DNA of 64,000 bases, from positions 310,001 through 374,000 of the forward strand of contig JABCZH010000001.1 in NCBI GenBank assembly GCA_013289795.1. The letters run 5' to 3'. The notes under the pieces are model-generated. The model was not told where the DNA came from. It saw only the letters and a program-made list of their open reading frames with translations, and made no database searches. Positions within the stretch are counted from its first letter, which is position 1. Each line of letters starts with the position of its first letter. Of this stretch, positions 46,102 through 54,997 are shown piece by piece. The DNA is from Acidobacteriota bacterium (GTDB lineage Bacteria > Acidobacteriota > Terriglobia > Terriglobales > Acidobacteriaceae). A program made the translations under genes and the position numbers.

Positions 46102-46770
46102 ACCCTCGCGCCCAAACATTAAGAGTCCCGAGGTGGTGTTGAACTCATTCGTCTCAGCCAGTAGCTCGCTTTAGACCCTCGCCAACCTGCGTTTCATCGT
46201 TCACCTTGCGGCGTGCGATGCTGCGATTGTTGCTCGGGCTCCGGGCTAACCGCCAACCGGATAAACCAGTTCAACGCCTCGGGACTCTATCTTGCCTTTG
46301 ACATGATGTTCACGTTCGCCTCGACCAGCACCTGACTATAAGACCCTTGCTCACCCTCTCCACTTTTCATCTTGCGATGCCGCAGAGTGACTTCGCTTGA
46401 GCCCCGGACGCCGCACCAACCGGGAAAACTTTAGAACGTGTCAAAGAACGATTGCCTTTGTACGCTTTCTATTTTCAGAGTCAACGAAAAACCGCAGCCT
46501 GCAACTGCTCTGAATGCAGGCAAGTGCAGACACTCCACAAGCCAGTGACCAATATTGGTGCACGGGGGCCAAGCGTTGTCGTCGTCATGCCAGACCGAGC
46601 GGGATTTGCCGGGCTCGTCTGTCTGCAAGTCTGATCCGGAGATAAGACTGCAAATGTGGAAATCGGCTGTAAACCGCGACAGAAAAGGATTTTAACGACT
46701 CACCCCGCGAGCAGTTAGGCTACAATGTTGCCCGCTGGCCACGCCAGCGAGTTGGGATAACGGAGAGCCT
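46102..46770. other. Intergenic stretch with a duplicated segment, no gene
   Basis: About 670 bp without a credible gene. It holds an imperfect direct duplication (46173-46265 and 46340-46428): both copies begin AGACCCT/AGACCCT, share TTTCATC, TTGCG and GATGC, and end AACCGG-AAAAC-like. The last 130 bp before the GloVer gene must hold its promoter. Confidence 0.5.
46173..46428. repeat. Imperfect direct repeat, two units of about 90 bp
   Basis: Unit 1 is 46173-46265 and unit 2 is 46340-46428. They share blocks AGACCC, TTTCATC, CTTGCG, GCGATGC, CTCCGG/CCCCGG, CCAACCGG and a final AAAC, with small insertions between. There is no coding potential in either strand. Confidence 0.5.
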
Positions 46771-47979
46771 ATGCGGAACGCGGGACAACACCAGCACAGA
46801 GCTTCGAGAATGCCATCACTGGCCGCGCTGGCAAGTGCGGTAGTCCTGGTGTCAGCCGCCATGGTCGTCCACGCGCAAGCCCAGACCTTCACGGTGCTTT
46901 ACACCTTTACCAACACAGCGCAGGGATGGCAACCCGAAGCCGCGCCCATCCTCGATTCTTCCGGCAATCTCTATGGAACCACCTTGTTCGGCGGCACTGC
47001 CGGCGGCTTCGGCACGGTGTTCAGGCTGGATACCAAGGGCAATGAATCAGTGCTGTACAGTTTTTCAGGGACACCCGATGGAGAAGATCCAGACGGAAGC
47101 CTCGTTGCGGATCGATCCGGCAATTTGTATGGCAACTCTCTTTATGGTGGCACGGCCGGTGGCTACGGCACCGCGTTCAAGCTCGATCACAGCGGCAAAT
47201 TGACCCTGCTGCACAGCTTCGCCTCCAATCCCGATGGCGCCGATCCTCACGGAAGTCTGATTGGCGATCCTCAAGGCAACGGCTACGGCACCACGCAATA
47301 CGGCGGCGCGGCGGGCGGTTTTGGCACGGTATTCAAAGTGAATGCGACGGGGGAAGCCGTGCTGTACAGCTTTGCCGGAACGCCTGACGGAGAAAATCCA
47401 GAGGCGGGCCTTATCAGGGACAGAGCCGGCAATCTTTATGGAACCACTGTCTACGGCGGCACCGGAGGCGGTTTTGGAACGGTTTTCAAACTCGATCCGA
47501 CGGGCAAGCTCACTTTGCTCCACAGCTTTGCGGGGACGCCGGACGGCGAGAATCCCTATGCCGGGTTAGTCGGAGACTCCGCCGGCAACGGTTACGGCAC
47601 CACCAAGTACGGCGGCGCGGCGGGTGGCTTCGGAACCGTCTTCAAACTGGACAGGACGGGCAAATTCACCTTGCTCCACAGTTTCGCTGGGACGCCGGAC
47701 GGCGAGAACCCGGTAGCTGGCTTGGTCACGGATCCTGCTGGAAACATCTACGGGACAACCTTCTATGGTGGGACGTTCGGCTATGGATCGGTCTTCGAAA
47801 TCGACACCACTGGCAAATTCACTGTGCTGCATAGCTTCAACGACTCGCCGGACGGAGCGAATCCCATGGGCGGCTTGACCCGGGATGCTGCCGGCAACCT
47901 CTACGGCACCACCAGCGATGGCGGCGATCTCAGTTGTGGGTTCTCCGGGTGCGGAACGGTATTCAAGGTGACTCCGTAA
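46771..47979 (+). CDS. Secreted GloVer-repeat protein (TIGR03803 type)
   Basis: After a signal peptide (ALASAVVLVSAAMVVHAQAQ) the chain is about seven tandem units of roughly 54 residues, each with GNLYGTT-YGG, GFGTVFKLD, TG-TLLHSF and PDGENP. This is the GloVer repeat, common in Gloeobacter, Verrucomicrobia and Acidobacteria, probably a beta-propeller of unknown ligand. Units 3 and 5 share GNGYGTT rather than GNLYGTT, indicating that a two-unit block was duplicated. It stands alone, converging with the BNR gene. Confidence 0.85.
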   Translation: MRNAGQHQHRASRMPSLAALASAVVLVSAAMVVHAQAQTFTVLYTFTNTAQGWQPEAAPILDSSGNLYGTTLFGGTAGGFGTVFRLDTKGNESVLYSFSGTPDGEDPDGSLVADRSGNLYGNSLYGGTAGGYGTAFKLDHSGKLTLLHSFASNPDGADPHGSLIGDPQGNGYGTTQYGGAAGGFGTVFKVNATGEAVLYSFAGTPDGENPEAGLIRDRAGNLYGTTVYGGTGGGFGTVFKLDPTGKLTLLHSFAGTPDGENPYAGLVGDSAGNGYGTTKYGGAAGGFGTVFKLDRTGKFTLLHSFAGTPDGENPVAGLVTDPAGNIYGTTFYGGTFGYGSVFEIDTTGKFTVLHSFNDSPDGANPMGGLTRDAAGNLYGTTSDGGDLSCGFSGCGTVFKVTP

Positions 47980-47990
47980 CTCGGGCCAAT

Positions 47991-48022
47991 AAAAAATACC
48001 GCCGGTGTTGTCACCGGCGGTA
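47991..48022 (-). terminator. Rho-independent terminator after the BNR-repeat gene
   Basis: An eleven-base-pair stem (TACCGCCGGTG with CACCGGCGGTA, loop TTGT) is followed on the minus strand by TTTTTTATT. It lies 27 bp after the stop of the BNR-repeat gene and also between the convergent gene ends. Confidence 0.85.
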
Positions 48023-48048
48023 GTAAAAGATCGCAGAGCGCAGAGCCA

Positions 48049-49569
48049 CTACTTCCGGCTGGCCTTCCGCGCCATTTTCTTGGGCGGGATGGGGTATTGG
48101 CCATCATCGTCGTAGAACTTCCGCGGTCCCTTGTCGCCCTTCACGCCCGGCATCGGCTTGTCGGCACTCGAACTGTAGGTAGGCTCGTTGGCCGCAGCCA
48201 GCAGCGGCGTCGTAGTGGTGTACATGGCTTCGTCATACTTTCCACCCGACGGAGCCTTTGCCACGGCAAACACGCCGAAAGGCTGGCCACTTGCATACGA
48301 CACACTCAGATAGTCGGCCACCATTAATCCGTTCTGCGAATTGGGCAGCCAGCTCAGCTTCATGGGGCCTGCCAAGACCTTTGCCGCGGTCCAGGTCTTC
48401 CCGCCGTCCTGGGACGTCGTGAACCCAACGTAGAGCTGGCAGGTCGCCTCTGAGCAGTTAGTGTTTGAGTACCCGTAGGTGGTGACGGCCAAGTGTGCTG
48501 AGGCCCCAGAAGTAGCGTGATCTATGCCCAGCCCGGGAATGAACAGGTCCACAGCGCCCGTCTTTGGCACGATGGGAAGCCGCGCTGGAGATGTCCACGT
48601 GGTCCCGTTGCTGGAGGTGCTCATCACCAGATCATTCGCGTTGCAGCCGGCGCGAAAACGGCAGTCCGACCAAATCACGTAAATGTTTCCCGCCGCATCG
48701 ATGTCCGCCGTTGGCAAACCTGCACTCCGTATGCCGCCCGCGTCCTGATGCTCCTCAACCCCGGCGATGTTGACCGAACTGCTCCAGCTAGCCCCGCCAT
48801 TATTCGAACTGAAGGCTGCCATACCGCCGGTGAAAAGACTCACAATCGGCACCACCACGTTGCCATTGGGCTGCACCAGGGGTTGGCCACCGATGCCGGA
48901 GAGACTGTCTCCCGTCGTCTTGGCAGGTCCCCACGTCTGCCCGCCGTCCGTCGAGGTGCTCATGAACACCAGGTCGCCGTCGGCCGGGCTGTCCCACTCC
49001 ACGTAGCAATGCCCATAGAACTTGCTGGTACTCGTGTTGTCACAAACGATCCAGTTCTTGTCGGAATCGATGTCGCTGGTCACCATGACAGGCGCCCCCC
49101 AGTGGATTCCGTCGGTCGAGCGGCTCACTGCCACCAGATCGTTGTTTCCAATCGGAAGAGTGCAGATCAGCCATACACCGTGCGCGGCGTCATAGGCCAC
49201 CGAGGCATCGCTGGCGGCGGAGAACGTTCCGCCTTGATAATTGACAGTCAGGCCCGGAAGAAGGCCGCTGGTCCATGTCTTTCCGCCGTCTGTAGACGTT
49301 GAAAAGCCAACGTCGGCTCCCCCGCCGTCGACAATGCGGGCCACCTGAAACGCGCTCACTATGGTGTTGCCGAAGGCAAATGTATCCGGCTCGACTTCGG
49401 TCGCATGCTGGGCATCAGTGTCGCTGAAAGTATCAGTGCTGATTCTTGTCAGCGTGAACTGCGCGCTGGCCGGAATTGCCACCATCACAGAAACCGCCAG
49501 GATCAGCAAGCCTTTCAGGGAAAGGAAAGTATTTCTGGCAGTAAAGAGTCCCACGGGTCGTCGCATCAT
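48049..49569 (-). CDS. Secreted BNR/Asp-box repeat protein (exo-sialidase-like fold)
   Basis: From ATG 49569 the protein starts MMRRPVGLFTARNTFLSLKG with a signal peptide ending PASAQF. It contains several Asp-box/BNR units: STDGGKTWTSG, STDGGQTWGPA, SNNGGASWSSS, SQDGGKTWTAA, the beta-propeller loops of sialidase-like proteins. The catalytic Arg triad of true sialidases cannot be confirmed by eye, so the enzyme activity is open. The tail is rich in Lys and Pro. Confidence 0.75.
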   Translation of the reverse strand: MMRRPVGLFTARNTFLSLKGLLILAVSVMVAIPASAQFTLTRISTDTFSDTDAQHATEVEPDTFAFGNTIVSAFQVARIVDGGGADVGFSTSTDGGKTWTSGLLPGLTVNYQGGTFSAASDASVAYDAAHGVWLICTLPIGNNDLVAVSRSTDGIHWGAPVMVTSDIDSDKNWIVCDNTSTSKFYGHCYVEWDSPADGDLVFMSTSTDGGQTWGPAKTTGDSLSGIGGQPLVQPNGNVVVPIVSLFTGGMAAFSSNNGGASWSSSVNIAGVEEHQDAGGIRSAGLPTADIDAAGNIYVIWSDCRFRAGCNANDLVMSTSSNGTTWTSPARLPIVPKTGAVDLFIPGLGIDHATSGASAHLAVTTYGYSNTNCSEATCQLYVGFTTSQDGGKTWTAAKVLAGPMKLSWLPNSQNGLMVADYLSVSYASGQPFGVFAVAKAPSGGKYDEAMYTTTTPLLAAANEPTYSSSADKPMPGVKGDKGPRKFYDDDGQYPIPPKKMARKASRK

Positions 49570-49827
49570 TAGGGTCGTGTCCTTAGACTGGGAGTTAACG
49601 CCGCCGAGCCGTTGCTGGGCGGAATGGGGAGGGCATTCGCTCGGGTGCAACGATGCGCGGTAGTAGCAAGCGCGTAGCGAACATACAACGCGGGCTCCGG
49701 GCTGTCAATGTGCAGTTTTTTTCATCTTTCCCTGGCATCTGCGGGCGACAACACCTTCCGGAGTGTCCCTGCCGAGTCACTTCGCAGACTCTACAAGGTT
49801 GACTACACTGTGCTGGGGGGTGCACCC

Positions 49828-50667
49828 ATGGCTACGTTCAATGCCGGCGGAAGGATCATTAACGTCAACCCAAACCCGTTTCTGCGTGTGATCGCGCTGG
49901 CTGTAGCGGCGTTCTTCCTGATCATTCTGCTGTTTGCATCAGTGACCCGCGTCGAATCCGGCCACGTCGGCGTGCTTACTCTGTTTGGCCGTGTGACCGG
50001 CGAGGTGCTGCCCGAGGGCATCCATCTCATCAGCCCGTTCAAGACCAACAACGAGTTGACCATCCGCACTCAAGAGATCAAGGAATCGGCCAGCGTCCCC
50101 TCCAGCGAAGGCCTGGTGATGAATCTCGACACTTCGTTGATCTACCATCTGGATCCGGAAAAGGCTTCGGATGTATTCCAGAAGATTGGCCCCGGCTATG
50201 AGACTGTGCTGATTGAACCCAATCTGCGGGCCGCCATCCGCGAAGCAACCGCTTCCCACACCGCTAACGCGTTGTACACCGGCGAGCGGGAAATGGTGGC
50301 CAAGCAAATCCACGATCAGATGGCGGGCATTCTGGGCGGCCGCGGAATTCTTGTAGAAAGCATTCTGCTGCGTGACATTCAGCTGCCCCTGACTTTGAAG
50401 TCGTCGATTGAAGCCAAGCAGCAGGCCGAACAAGACGCCCTTGCCATGAATTTCAAGCTACAGAAAGAAACTCAGGAGGCCCAGCGCAAGCGAATTGAAG
50501 CTCAGGGAATCCGCGACTTCCAGCAGATTGTTGCTCAGGGGATCAGCCCGCAACTGCTGGAGTGGAAAGGTATCGAGGCCACGGAGAATCTTGCCAAGAG
50601 TCCGAATAGCAAAGTGGTCGTGATCGGAAACAGCAAGAATGGGCTGCCATTGATTCTGGGGCAGTAA
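49828..50667 (+). CDS. SPFH/prohibitin-like membrane protein
   Basis: ATG 49828 (GGGGGG upstream) gives 279 residues: a cytoplasmic stretch, one membrane helix (FLRVIALAVAAFFLIILLFASV), then an SPFH domain (VESGHVGVLTLFGRVTGEVLPEGIHLISPF, LIYHLDPEKASDVFQKIGPGYE, ESILLRDIQLP) and a long coiled coil. Prohibitin-like proteins form rings on the membrane and act as scaffolds or protease regulators. It is transcribed divergently from the BNR gene. Confidence 0.88.
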   Translation: MATFNAGGRIINVNPNPFLRVIALAVAAFFLIILLFASVTRVESGHVGVLTLFGRVTGEVLPEGIHLISPFKTNNELTIRTQEIKESASVPSSEGLVMNLDTSLIYHLDPEKASDVFQKIGPGYETVLIEPNLRAAIREATASHTANALYTGEREMVAKQIHDQMAGILGGRGILVESILLRDIQLPLTLKSSIEAKQQAEQDALAMNFKLQKETQEAQRKRIEAQGIRDFQQIVAQGISPQLLEWKGIEATENLAKSPNSKVVVIGNSKNGLPLILGQ

Positions 50668-50725
50668 GCTGAGTTGAGGATCGGGGACCGGCGCTCTTCG
50701 ATGAAACCGCTGATACCATAACCTG

Positions 50726-51709
50726 GTGCCGCCCCTGCTCGATGTCCGCAATCTGAGCATCTCATTCTCCGGTCAGGATCAAACACACCTAACCGCCGTC
50801 CGCGACCTCAGCTTCACCCTTGCTCCCCGCGAAGTTCTCGGTCTTGTCGGCGAGTCTGGGTCAGGGAAGTCGCTCACTGCTCTTGCCTTGATGCGGCTGC
50901 TACCACCGGCGGGGCGAGCCACAGGCGAGATTCTGTTTTCAAACGGGACCGCTCCTCGCGATTTGCTGCAAGTGCCCGACGAACAGATGCGCAGTCTGCG
51001 CGGCTCCCACATTGCCATGATCTTCCAGGAGCCCATGACCGCGCTCAATCCCGTCATGCGTGTCGGCGATCAGATTGCCGAGGCCGTCCGCGCACATACT
51101 CTGATCACAAAAAGCGCTGCATGGGACCGCGCCGTCGAGGCCATGAACGACGTTGCCATCCCCGACGCCGCCCGGCGTGCTCGCGACTATCCCCATCAGC
51201 TTTCCGGCGGCATGCGCCAGCGCATCATGATTGCCATGGCCATCGTCAACCGCCCGCAATTGCTCATCGCCGATGAGCCCACCACAGCCCTCGATGTCAC
51301 CATTCAGGCGCAAATCCTCGAATTGCTCTCCGAGCTACGGGAAAAGTTCGGACTGGCCATGCTCTTTATCTCGCACGATCTCGCGGTCGTATCCCAAGTC
51401 GCCGACCGGGTGGCGGTGATGTATGTCGGCAGTCTGATCGAGCTGGGGTCTAAGCCAGACATCTTTCGCTCCGCAGCCCACCCCTACACACGCGGTCTGC
51501 TGAACGCCGTGCCCACGTTGAAAACCGACCGCACTCAACCATTGCGAACCATCGACGGCACCGTTCCACCGATGCACGCCGTCCCAGCAGGATGTCCCTT
51601 CGAGCCGCGTTGCGAAGTGCGCATTCCCGAATGTGCCCGCGCTCTGCCTCCACTGCTGGAGGTCGCTCCCGGACACTGGGCCCGGTGTCCGGTGCTGAAT
51701 GGAGCCTAG
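50726..51709 (+). CDS. Oligopeptide-type ABC transporter ATPase (DppD/OppD-like), orphan
   Basis: Walker [15 protein letters not shown]-loop [12 protein letters not shown], signature [19 protein letters not shown], Walker [13 protein letters not shown], switch His in [10 protein letters not shown], and the C-terminal Cys-rich oligopeptide/dipeptide motif [20 protein letters not shown]. It is a subunit that normally pairs with DppF and membrane permeases, but none is in the window; they must be elsewhere. The start is GTG 50726, giving the usual [13 protein letters not shown]-terminus. Confidence 0.9.
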   Translation: MPPLLDVRNLSISFSGQDQTHLTAVRDLSFTLAPREVLGLVGESGSGKSLTALALMRLLPPAGRATGEILFSNGTAPRDLLQVPDEQMRSLRGSHIAMIFQEPMTALNPVMRVGDQIAEAVRAHTLITKSAAWDRAVEAMNDVAIPDAARRARDYPHQLSGGMRQRIMIAMAIVNRPQLLIADEPTTALDVTIQAQILELLSELREKFGLAMLFISHDLAVVSQVADRVAVMYVGSLIELGSKPDIFRSAAHPYTRGLLNAVPTLKTDRTQPLRTIDGTVPPMHAVPAGCPFEPRCEVRIPECARALPPLLEVAPGHWARCPVLNGA

Positions 51710-51811
51710 CCCAAGCGCTCTAGTGAACTGTTTTGAACTTCTTCGGTGCGTGTGTCATAGTCTTGCCGAGTCAGTTGGATTCCTTGCCCGTGGACCACTG
51801 GAGCCTCCGGG

Positions 51812-52081
51812 ATGATAGGCAAGAAGAATAGTGTGCGGATTGGCGCGGCATCTCTCGCAACCCTCGGCACTGTTGTAATAATTCTAGGCACAGATCGCCT
51901 TTGGCATGGGCTGAATGCTGTGCTTGCGGTCTTGATACTTGCTGGCCTCTGGATTGCGCTTTACCTCGCCGGAGCCTGGGCTACTATCGACCCAGCCGAA
52001 CTCGATAAACAGTTTCCCCCGAGCGACAAGGAACTCCGTCGTCGAAGAAAAGCGTTCTTCGATTGGCAAGGGCGTCGCTAA
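51812..52081 (+). CDS. Small membrane protein of unknown function
   Basis: The 89-residue ORF has two membrane helices (SLATLGTVVIILGTDRLW and LNAVLAVLILAGLWIALYLAGAWATI) and a basic C-terminus (KELRRRRKAFFDWQGRR). I do not recognise it. It lies in the same direction as its neighbours, about 100 bp after the ABC ATPase gene. No strong Shine-Dalgarno is seen, so the call rests on the hydrophobic pattern and length. Confidence 0.4.
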   Translation: MIGKKNSVRIGAASLATLGTVVIILGTDRLWHGLNAVLAVLILAGLWIALYLAGAWATIDPAELDKQFPPSDKELRRRRKAFFDWQGRR

Positions 52082-52162
52082 TCACAAAATCGCCACCACC
52101 AGGCTTCCCCTGCTGTGCAAAATCCCCCGGAGGTCTATAATCGCCAATTCGCCCGGTGACGA

Positions 52163-52918
52163 GTGCGCATTCTTCTAATCAGCGATATTCATAGCAATCT
52201 CGAAGCGTTGGAAGCTTGTCTGGCTGCGGCCCCCGCCCACGACGTCGTCGTGAACCTGGGCGATCTCGTCGGCTACGGCGCCAGTCCCAACGAGGTGATG
52301 GAACGTTCCCGCGCCTTGGGGACGACTTTCGTCCGTGGCAACCACGACAAAGCCGTCTGCGGCCTCATGGACCTCAAGGATTTCAATCCCGTTGCCGCCC
52401 TGGCAGCAGAGTGGACCCGTGAGGAACTCACACCTGAGAATCTCGAGTGGCTGCGCGCCATGCCGCATGGGCCGGTGGATCTTGAAGGTTATCCCGGTGT
52501 GCAGTTGGTGCATGGCTCGCCGATTGACGAAGACGATTACGTGGTCACGGTTCGCGACGCGGTCGAGCCTCTGCTCATGACTCCGGCTCGCGTCACGTTC
52601 TTCGGACACACGCATCTGCAGGGATTATTTGAAACCAATAATGTCCAGCTCGAGGCTTTCCGGCCTGCCTACAAGACCGTCGGACAAAGCGAGATCAGCG
52701 AGTTCCCCCTCAGGAAGGAATTGCGATATTTGGTGAATCCCGGCTCCGTAGGACAGCCGCGCGACGGCGACTGGCGCGCGGGCTTCGCGGTATATGACTC
52801 CGACTCCGGTGTTTTGACTTTTTGCCGGGTTCCTTACAGTCTCCAGTCGGCGCAAGACCGCATCCTCGCCGCCAACCTGCCGCCGCGCCTGGCCACGCGC
52901 CTGGCCATGGGACGATGA
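52163..52918 (+). CDS. YfcE/Ap4A-hydrolase-like metallophosphoesterase
   Basis: A calcineurin-like phosphoesterase of 251 residues starting with GTG: LLISDIHSNLEALEACL (metal Asp and His), NLGDLVGYGASPNE, VRGNHDKAV, LVHGSPIDEDDYV, FFGHTHLQGLF and NPGSVGQPRDGDWRAGFAVYD. Metal-binding residues are all present. The substrate is unknown; bacterial members act on nucleotides or phosphodiesters. It precedes the S9 peptidase by about 20 bp and may share its transcript. Confidence 0.9.
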   Translation: MRILLISDIHSNLEALEACLAAAPAHDVVVNLGDLVGYGASPNEVMERSRALGTTFVRGNHDKAVCGLMDLKDFNPVAALAAEWTREELTPENLEWLRAMPHGPVDLEGYPGVQLVHGSPIDEDDYVVTVRDAVEPLLMTPARVTFFGHTHLQGLFETNNVQLEAFRPAYKTVGQSEISEFPLRKELRYLVNPGSVGQPRDGDWRAGFAVYDSDSGVLTFCRVPYSLQSAQDRILAANLPPRLATRLAMGR

Positions 52919-52943
52919 ACCGAACCCACTCGAGGACATGCTA

Positions 52944-54929
52944 ATGCCCAAACGCGTTCGTTTGCGTTCTCTTTTATCCCTGACGTACTTCTTGATCTTC
53001 GCAGGCGTTGCCCACGCCGCCACGCGCGTCCACAGCTTCCAGGAGGTAGCGATTTCGCCCGACGGAACTCGTGTCGCCTGGGTCGCTCCAGCTGAGAACG
53101 CCGGCGGAGAGTCGATTGGTGGTTCAGCGATCTACGTTGGGGACCCGAACTTACCCAACTCTAAGCCGATTCGTATTTCGGCCGTAGCCGGCGGCGAAGC
53201 TGGCAGTGAAGACCACGTCGCATGGTCGCCGGACAGCAAACAAGTGGCATTCATGTCTGACGCGGCAGGCGACGGCCAGGCGCAACTCTATGTGGCCCTA
53301 GCCAGCAACGGAGTTGCCCGCAAGCTCACCACGCTGACCGGCGCCCTCGTCGATCCTGCCTGGTCGCCGGATGGGAAATCGATCGCCTTCCTATTCACGG
53401 AAAATGCCCCTCGCAGAGCGGACCCGTTGCTGGCCATGGTCCCCGAAACCGGCGTGATCGCCGACAAGGTCTTCGAGCAGCGTCTCGCCGTAGTTGACGT
53501 AGCTTCCGCCAAAGTCACTCAGCTTTCGCCTGCGGACATGTACGCTTACGAGTTCGACTGGTCTCCGGACAGCAATAGCTTCGCCCTTCTGGCGGCCCAC
53601 GGCGCAGGCGATGCCAACTGGTATGTTGCCCAACTCTACACATTGGGCATGGCTGCCCCTGTTCTGAAGCCGATCTACAAGCCGCATTTCCAAATCGCTT
53701 GCCCGCGCTGGTCGCCCGATGGCAAAAGCATTGCCTTCATCTCCGGCCTGATGAGCGATGAGGGATTCGTTGGCGGCGACATCTTCGTCGCACCCGCCAA
53801 CGGCGGAGCTGCCCGCAATGTCACTCCTGGAGTTGCTGCTTCGCCTACGAATCTTTACTGGCGTGCGTCCGGAGAGATTCTATTCACCGAAAACGTCGAC
53901 GGCGAAGCTGGAATCTCCACCGTCAATGTCACCAGCGGCAAGGTCTCCACGCTGTGGACTTGGGCCGGAGTCATTGCCACCGACGAATTCCGTTCCGGCA
54001 TCGCCGTTTCTCTGGCCTCCGACGGACGGACTTCGGCCGTGATTAGTCACTCATGGAAGCAGCCGCCGGAGATTTGGACTGGCCCGGTTGGCCAGTGGAA
54101 GCAGATGACACACAGCAATCCCGCGATGACGACGCCTTGGGGCGAAGTCAAGAGCCTGCATTGGCCGAGCGATGGCATGAAGATTCAAGGCTGGCTGGTC
54201 TATCCCAAGGACTACGATCCCAGCCGCCGCTATCCCATGGTGGTCGTGGTTCACGGCGGACCGGCAACTGCAGTGCACACCGGCTGGCCCGACACGTTTT
54301 TCAACACCCTGGAACTTTCAGCGCACGGTTATTTCGTGCTCAATCCCACTCCTCGTGGCAGCCTGGGTGGAGGCGAAAAGTTCACCGAAGCCAACATCAA
54401 AGACTTCGGCTATGGAGACTTTCGCGACATCCTGGCGGGTGTGGACGAAGTGGTGAAGACCCTCCCCGTCGACAACGACCGCATCGGCATCACTGGCTGG
54501 AGCTACGGCGGATATATGACCATGTGGGCGGTCACGCAAACCCAGCGCTTCCGTGCCGCGGTTTCCGGTGCCGGCCTCGCCAACTGGCAAAGTTACTACG
54601 GCCAAAACGACATCGACGAATGGATGATCCCCTATTTTGGTGCATCCGTGTATGACGATCCCGCCGTGTACGCCCGCACCGCTCCCATCACCTTTATCAA
54701 GAACGCAAAAACGCCCACACTGCTCCTGGTCGGCCAGTACGACGGCGAATGTCCAGCCCCGCAGTCCCGCGAGTTCTGGCACGCCTTGAAAACTCTCGGC
54801 GTCCCGACCCAGTTGGTGATCTATCCCGGTGAAGGCCATGCCTTCGTTCAGCCGGACCATCAGCGTGACGTGATGCAGCGAGTGCTAGCCTGGTTCGATC
54901 ACTATCTGAAACCTGCAACTGAGAACTGA
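52944..54929 (+). CDS. Secreted S9-family prolyl oligopeptidase-like serine protease
   Basis: The N-terminus has a signal (LLSLTYFLIFAGVAHAA) followed by a beta-propeller (WSPDGKSIAFL repeats). A C-terminal alpha/beta-hydrolase holds Ser in GWSYGGYMTMW, Asp in GQYDGECP and His in PGEGHAFVQPDH. Such enzymes release amino acids or dipeptides from peptides. The start is ATG 52944, with GAGGA about eight bases upstream; ATG 52938 lies too close to that site. The last codons ATEN and the TGA stop lie in an AACTGAGAAC-type repeat (54913-54935), so the original gene end may have been altered. Confidence 0.9.
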   Translation: MPKRVRLRSLLSLTYFLIFAGVAHAATRVHSFQEVAISPDGTRVAWVAPAENAGGESIGGSAIYVGDPNLPNSKPIRISAVAGGEAGSEDHVAWSPDSKQVAFMSDAAGDGQAQLYVALASNGVARKLTTLTGALVDPAWSPDGKSIAFLFTENAPRRADPLLAMVPETGVIADKVFEQRLAVVDVASAKVTQLSPADMYAYEFDWSPDSNSFALLAAHGAGDANWYVAQLYTLGMAAPVLKPIYKPHFQIACPRWSPDGKSIAFISGLMSDEGFVGGDIFVAPANGGAARNVTPGVAASPTNLYWRASGEILFTENVDGEAGISTVNVTSGKVSTLWTWAGVIATDEFRSGIAVSLASDGRTSAVISHSWKQPPEIWTGPVGQWKQMTHSNPAMTTPWGEVKSLHWPSDGMKIQGWLVYPKDYDPSRRYPMVVVVHGGPATAVHTGWPDTFFNTLELSAHGYFVLNPTPRGSLGGGEKFTEANIKDFGYGDFRDILAGVDEVVKTLPVDNDRIGITGWSYGGYMTMWAVTQTQRFRAAVSGAGLANWQSYYGQNDIDEWMIPYFGASVYDDPAVYARTAPITFIKNAKTPTLLLVGQYDGECPAPQSREFWHALKTLGVPTQLVIYPGEGHAFVQPDHQRDVMQRVLAWFDHYLKPATEN

Positions 54930-54976
54930 AACTGGCGCTCCCTGTGATCCTCTGTGCCCTCAGTGGTTAAGATTTT
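54913..54976. repeat. AACTGAGAAC and CTCTGTG words at the S9 gene end
   Basis: AACTGAGAACTGAAACTGG contains the S9 stop codon and is followed by CCCTGTGATCCTCTGTGCC and CAGTGGTTAAG. Both word families occur elsewhere in the window. The RNase HI start lies 22 bases after it. Confidence 0.6.
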
Positions 54977-54997
54977 GTTTCGATGTAGACTCTCTCC

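Noticed and set aside
47997-48022. Terminator for the GloVer gene on the plus strand
   Set aside because: The hairpin is strong but there is no T-run on the plus strand side; it is a minus-strand terminator.
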